Shown here piece after piece: positions 59,609 through 64,000 of a stretch of DNA of 64,000 nucleotides. Under the pieces are notes generated by a model. That model made no database searches and had not been told where the DNA came from. It saw only the letters and a list, made by a program, of their open reading frames with translations. Within the stretch, counting starts at the first letter, position 1; each line of letters opens with the position of its first letter. Both the position numbers and the translations under genes were made by a program. Source of the DNA: Lyophyllum atratum (taxonomy: Eukaryota; Basidiomycota; Agaricomycetes; Agaricales; Lyophyllaceae); the NCBI GenBank assembly GCA_014905825.1, contig JACGCN010000054.1, forward strand, positions 62,001 through 126,000, written 5' to 3'.

Positions 59609-61640
59609 TCAGTCCACGGTCAGGGTCGCCAGGTGATGGAGCAGTTCGTTCAGGATCCCATTCTTCACGTCCTTCACGGCATTCACGACCTTCACAACTT
59701 CAGTGTCAACGAATGAATGGTCAGATGGTGGCATCTGTTGAAATGAAGATTCTTTGCTCACCTGTCTTGTGAAGTTTACAGGCCCCGTATCAATCATGCC
59801 TTCCCTTTTCTCAATTGCATACGTTGGCGCTTCGACGACGTCATCGTACTCATGAAAAGACCTCAGAGCGCCAATGTACTTGGTCGATGTGAGAGTTGCT
59901 TGGCAAGATAACAGCGATAGACGTATGTCAGTCAACTGAGACGCAGCGGTGTCAACTTCCAAGTACCCCTCTTACCGACGAATAGGAGGATCTGCTCGAC
60001 ATCCTTGATTTCTGAGACAGCCCCAGCCAACAAGACCTGGTAACCCAAGCCGTCTGGAAGATAAGATCCTTGATTGTGATATACTCAACTGAAGGTAGAG
60101 GTTCAAGCTCACCTGGTATGCTACGCCAAGATTTGAGTCTCCTTGGCGCGATCGAGCTAATTCTTCAGACGATGATATCTTTACACCTTCGGGCATATAC
60201 ATTATTAAGAACACGTAGCCAACAGGCGACATACATCAAACGCGGATTACTCTTACAACATCGTTGTTCATTCCCGTGACAAGCAAGGATACAGTCCGAG
60301 TCTGTCACACCCCTGCAGACTTTTTCATGCCCTTCACAAGCATAAACCTTTGGGCGACCGTTAGCTCGGGGAGGGCCTCCTTGAAAAGGCTATGCAGCTC
60401 GTCCTCAGGCCAGCTGGCAAGCGCGAAAAGCTTCTCATGCGTTCCTAGATCCTGTTCAGTGAGCGCATCCATGATGTCACTTAGATCGTGCTCCAAGTTT
60501 GCTAAAAATTGGTGCAAGTCAGGAAGCGGGGGTTGGATCTCGTCAAGCTCGGGCTCCGGTGACGATTCTATCTCAATCTTTGAAACAAGGACTATGAGCA
60601 GGATTCGAAGTGAGAAATATGACATACGGACAGGTATCGCACGATGACGCGAAGACCCAGCAGCTCTGAGCGCGTAGGGACGCGTTTGTTTCTGCTGATG
60701 GTAATAAGCGCACATATCCCCGAGATCTGAATTGTCTCTTACCCCAGGGGACAGAGATCGTCGCGTGTACGGGCCTTTTCGCGGAGTCCGAGAGGTGGAA
60801 CCGGAAGGAGCTTTAGTGTGGGCGCTTCCAGAGGTTGTTTCCATCTGAATGGAATGTCGGCGATCGCGCTGACTTAAGGATGGGTGATCCCGGCGTACCT
60901 TGGTGACAGCGATTGTAGCCAAAAGGTTTTCCTTCTTGGTCCCGTCCCGTCGCGGCTTGTGCTCCTTGGAATCTTCCTATATGACATGTTTAAGTGTATG
61001 TGTGTTACGGGACCATACCAGGAATTCGTACCAGTTTTAAGGGTAGATAAGCCTTCCGAAATGCGGCGTCAACAAGCAGTTGGTTTCTGCAGGAGACGAA
61101 GCGAGAAGAGGAAAGTACGTACTACCGAGCCTGTTGTCGACCGAGAGGTAGATGCACTAGCAAATGGTCTTGTCTCCGTTCCCTGCAGACGATATCAGAC
61201 CACGCACAGTCAAAGGAACAAGATCAACCTCTTCAATCTGGATGGAGGTTCTTGTTAACCTGACATGCGCAGCAATCGTCGAAGGACTCACGGTCATCAG
61301 AGGAGGATATGGGGCTGCAAACTCTGCATCAACAAAGTCGTAGTCATCGCCCTCGTCGCTACTCCCGGCCCTCCCGCTCAAGATTTTGTAAACAGACTGC
61401 GAGCTGCGATCCAACATCCTGGATATATCGATCCCCGAGATCCCATACGCCGCAAGTATGCGCATCTTAGAACGCTCTTCACGGGTCAATGGTGTTCTGT
61501 ACCGTTCACGGGTATGGGACTGGAAGTTAAGATGGGCATGAAGCAATACTGCTGGATTGGACATACGCCCCCATCCTGTAGGATCCAGAGACGGGTAGAC
61601 CTTTGCGAACAATCTTTGCGCGAAGTTCAGATTCACAGTT
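59609..61640 (-). CDS. hypothetical HTH-containing protein, multi-exon
   Basis: The 5' end is uncertain; the first convincing exon (about 61640-61290) reads RTPLTREERSKMRILAAYGI then SGIDISRMLDRSSQSVYKIL, an HTH-like segment. The middle is basic and Ser/Thr-rich (SGSAHTKAPSGSTSRTPRKG). An exon at about 60587-60305 gives PPLPDLHQFLANLEHDLSDI and SWPEDELHSLFKEALPELTV, helical and acidic. Introns then join KKSAG to SNPRL, to SSIAPRRLKSWRSIPDGLGY, to VLLAGAVSEIKDVEQILLFV, to ATLTSTKYIGALRSFHEYDD, and finally to VVNAVKDVKNGILNELLHHL with stop at 59609. Most joins are in frame with normal GT-AG ends. I know of no named family; similar HTH-plus-helical proteins seem common in basidiomycetes, which is an impression only. 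Confidence 0.55.
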
Positions 61641-61876
61641 CAAGGCTTCCAGTTCCCAATTGCAACGATGAGAAGGTGGTAAGTGCGGTAGCGCGGGATA
61701 TCCAAACAAGTTGCAACATAGACTTCGTTCAACAGTCACGGTACAATCATGGTAGTCAATTGATCGTGATCACCATATCCTCCGTCGGGCTCAGTTCTGA
61801 AGAAATTTACACCTGAGAGCGACTATGGTGAGCCCAGATCCACTTTTGCGACTGCGGTTTTATGGCATGTAGTCAC
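61641..61876. other. upstream region of the HTH-protein gene; possible first exon
   Basis: On the minus strand LEALNCESELRAKIVRKGLP (about 61660-61590) is open and could be the first exon, but no start and splice pair could be fixed. Confidence 0.35.
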
Positions 61877-62498
61877 TTAGGGTCTGTTCGGCAACCAAAC
61901 CTGGGTCAGGTTTGGGGTCAGGTTTGCTTACATATACGTCAGGTGACAATTTCGGAAACGACCGAGCGCATGTGATGCAGTATTTAGAACTCGCAAATTC
62001 TGACGCTTTCTGGACCGTCTTCATTCCGCTGAAAGTATCTTCAGGGATTTCTACATTGTTATTTTGCATTAATATACTATATTTGCTTTTTTGTCCTGCC
62101 TAAAAATTTGAGAAGCCAAAGCCAGCAAGAAACTATTGAAAAATTATATTTTAAGATTCTCTCCCCACGGAGTTTTTTAAAACTCCTAAATTGTAACATT
62201 TTCTGAGCCCGGCTTCATTCCGCTGAGAGTATTATCATGGATTTCTAAATTCTTATTTTGCAACGGTATACTAAAAATGTTTTTCTTTGACTCTGAAAAG
62301 TTTGAGAAGAAAAAGTGAACAGCAAGATATTAAAATATAAATTCTAAGATTTTCTCGAAACTCCTAAGCAAGCTCGACCAAGCAAACATGGACGCGACGC
62401 GACGCGCGCACGATCGTTTCCGGAACAGTCACATGATGTCTATGTAAGCAAACCTGACCCCAAACCTGACCCAGGTTTGGTTGCCGAACAGACCCTTA
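61877..62498. mobile_element. Tourist/PIF-Harbinger-type MITE (61880-62495) with TTA target duplications
   Basis: The first ~50 bases (GGGTCTGTTCGGCAACCAAA...) are the near-perfect reverse complement of the last ~50. The element is 616 bp and flanked by TTA at 61877-61879 and 62496-62498. A GGGTCTGTTCGG terminus and a 3-bp TTA/TAA duplication are typical of PIF/Harbinger MITEs. The AT-rich core has no coding capacity. An internal direct repeat (CTTCATTCCGCTGA at about 62021 and 62213) suggests an internal duplication of about 190 bp. Confidence 0.92.
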
Positions 62499-63065
62499 AA
62501 GATCATGATACAGAGTCTTGAATCTCAGACCTGGGCTTTACCTGCGAAACTCGATATAAGTTAACCGGGTGATGTGGCATTCTCTTGCAGAGTCTCGTCT
62601 TATGAACCACCATTCATGAATATTGTCCTCACCACGTTGGATTATTGCTGATTACATGTCGTTCCATGGCTGCGCGGTTCGGAACGGTCTTTGTGACTCG
62701 ATCAAAGGTGTACTCCCCTTTCTTCATCACATTCTTCGCCGCGTAGGTCCCCATTCTTCTACCTTACAACTGTAAAGCCTTTTCGAAGCATTCATTCTAT
62801 ATACTCACATAAAGGGCAACCGCTGGAATGAGGTCCCTCGACAAGGAGCTCGTTCCGGGACTTGACTTTCGCGCTTTGACCTTTGACGCGTCCCGCTTTG
62901 CATGCCCGCTTTGCATGCCCTCTTTGACTTTCCTGCCGCTCCCTCTTTGACCTCTGGACGAGCTACTAGTATATAAGAACACACCGTAAGCTTCTCCATT
63001 CCTCACCAAAGTACCCAGCTCACCAACGCCTCCACTTCACCCACCCAACACATTCACCACTCCAA
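62499..63065 (+). promoter_or_regulatory. promoter region of the 63066 gene with repeated motifs and a TATA box
   Basis: A 13-bp sequence CCCGCTTTGCATG is repeated head to tail at 62892 and 62905. Four TTTGAC or TTGAC boxes surround it (62863-62950). TATATAAG at 62970 lies 96 bases before the start codon. The layout (upstream boxes, TATA, start) is that of an inducible promoter; the binding factor is unknown. Confidence 0.5.
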
Positions 63066-63809
63066 ATGTCTTATATCAACCCTCTGCACCCACCAGTCCC
63101 CTCCTCTCGCCAATCCCAGTTCTCCTCTCTGGGCGGCGCAGTGCAGCCTACCGCTGCACAAGCTGCATCCTCCTTCGTTTCGCCCTTCCGCCGGCGCCTA
63201 CCGCAGCCGCCTTACACCCCCGCCTCGAAATGGCGCAACGCGACGGGACGCTTGAATCAGGTGCACAGCGCGATCACATTCGACTTCCTAGGATACTCGA
63301 AGCAGGGCGTGCCGATGCGCGAGCTAAGCACGCGTAGTGCACATGCGCTTGCGTCGATGATACAAGGCGCCGGTGACGTAGTTCTCGCGCATACTGGGCT
63401 CGCACGTATTACACTTCGCATCATCGTTAGTTTTCCTTATTTCACTCCCTCGTCGTACATCTTTGCTGATGCTGTGCTTTCCTTGCAGTGGCCAGGATAC
63501 GAGCACGTTGAATGGGCGCGCAGCATCGAGCTTAACATCGCCGGACTGGGACCTGTCACCCGCGCACAGCTTGGCGCGATGATTTCTCAGAATTTTGCAC
63601 GTTTCATCGAGGTATGCAACCCCCCTCGCTTTCTTATACAGCTGAATTAATCGACCTTCGTCCTACAGAAAACACGCTCAGAGCCTGCGAGATCATCTGA
63701 CTGGCACTTAGGCCCCTCCGGCATCCGATACGAGCATATGGTGCTCGTGGCGCTCTGCAATGTCTTCGAAGACGTTTGGCAGGCTGACGTTGCTGTTGAC
63801 CTTCGCTGA
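63066..63809 (+). CDS. hypothetical protein, three exons
   Basis: The start at 63066 (MSYINPLHPPVPSSRQSQFS) follows a good TATA box. The N-terminal arm is Pro/Ser-rich (VSPFRRRLPQPPYTPASKWR). A folded-looking part follows: LNQVHSAITFDFLGYSKQGV, RSAHALASMIQGAGDVVLAH, then after intron 1 (63425-63488) WPGYEHVEWARSIELNIAGL, TRAQLGAMISQNFARFIE, and after intron 2 SSDWHLGPSGIRYEHMVLVA and a short acidic C-terminus. About 205 residues. Both introns are standard and in phase. I do not recognise the family; it has no signal peptide or membrane helix. Confidence 0.7.
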
Positions 63810-64000
63810 CGGATCTTCTCGCTGACGAACTTTCGCATACCGACATTTGCATTGGACTCAAACACTACACTGACACGACTTCCACTTGTATCTCTAGCCC
63901 ATTCACGACTCCTCATGATTACGTCCTGTATTACTAGCTTTTGCCTTTCGTTGTGTACCCACGTCGCCTACCCATCCTTCTAGCACTGACATCATATAAC
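63810..64000. other. 3' flank to the window edge; nothing seen
   Basis: No frame or signal beyond a possible 3' untranslated region. Confidence 0.5.

Overview
The window is nuclear DNA of a filamentous basidiomycete, most likely an Agaricomycete. Genes are packed on both strands and broken by many 48-70 nt GT-AG introns, often with CTAAC/CTGAC-like branch sites. The gene set is typically basidiomycete: a TKL-type kinase of the expanded mushroom type, BTB/POZ and WW-domain orphan families, P450, POT and amino-acid transporters. No tRNA, rRNA or CRISPR was seen.

Layout. 1-15.3 kb is a transposon nest. It holds the 5' end of a minus-strand LTR retrotransposon inserted in a decayed MuiA-like (DUF4139) gene, a broken MULE transposase gene carrying a hAT-type MITE with a perfect 8-bp target duplication, and a ~7 kb DNA transposon with ~390 bp inverted repeats. 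That transposon encodes an integrase-core transposase, a second large multi-exon protein and a BTB/POZ gene. Its right end is duplicated in tandem (334 bp x 2). 15.8-20.9 kb is a housekeeping block: mitochondrial methionyl-tRNA synthetase and an auxilin/Swa2-like J protein, divergent from a 180 bp shared promoter. 22.3-25.9 kb is a degenerate tandem array of 320-375 bp units with splice-like signals. 27.5-29.3 kb holds a LAMTOR1/Ego1-like protein and a small coiled-coil protein. 32.7-34.7 kb is an intact cytochrome P450. 36.9-38.8 kb is a second array (units of about 0.5 kb). 39.8-43.1 kb has a single-pass membrane protein and a Pcd1-type Nudix hydrolase. 43.7-53.7 kb has an IPT/TIG+TPR protein, a TKL kinase and a WW-like/multi-TM protein. 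Copies of one promoter/exon-1 module (that of the Nudix gene) occur before the kinase and, more weakly, before the WW gene, which points to local segmental duplication. 54.2-59.2 kb holds a POT peptide transporter and a decayed amino-acid permease. 59.6-61.7 kb is an unnamed HTH-containing protein, 61.9-62.5 kb a Tourist/PIF-Harbinger-type MITE, and 63.1-63.8 kb a conserved-looking hypothetical gene.

How the genes relate: apart from the MetRS/Swa2 pair and the duplicated promoter modules, no pathway cluster is evident. Several genes fit nutrient handling (POT transporter, permease remnant, Ragulator-type LAMTOR1), but that is only association. Exon boundaries were read by eye; starts, stops and introns are predictions.
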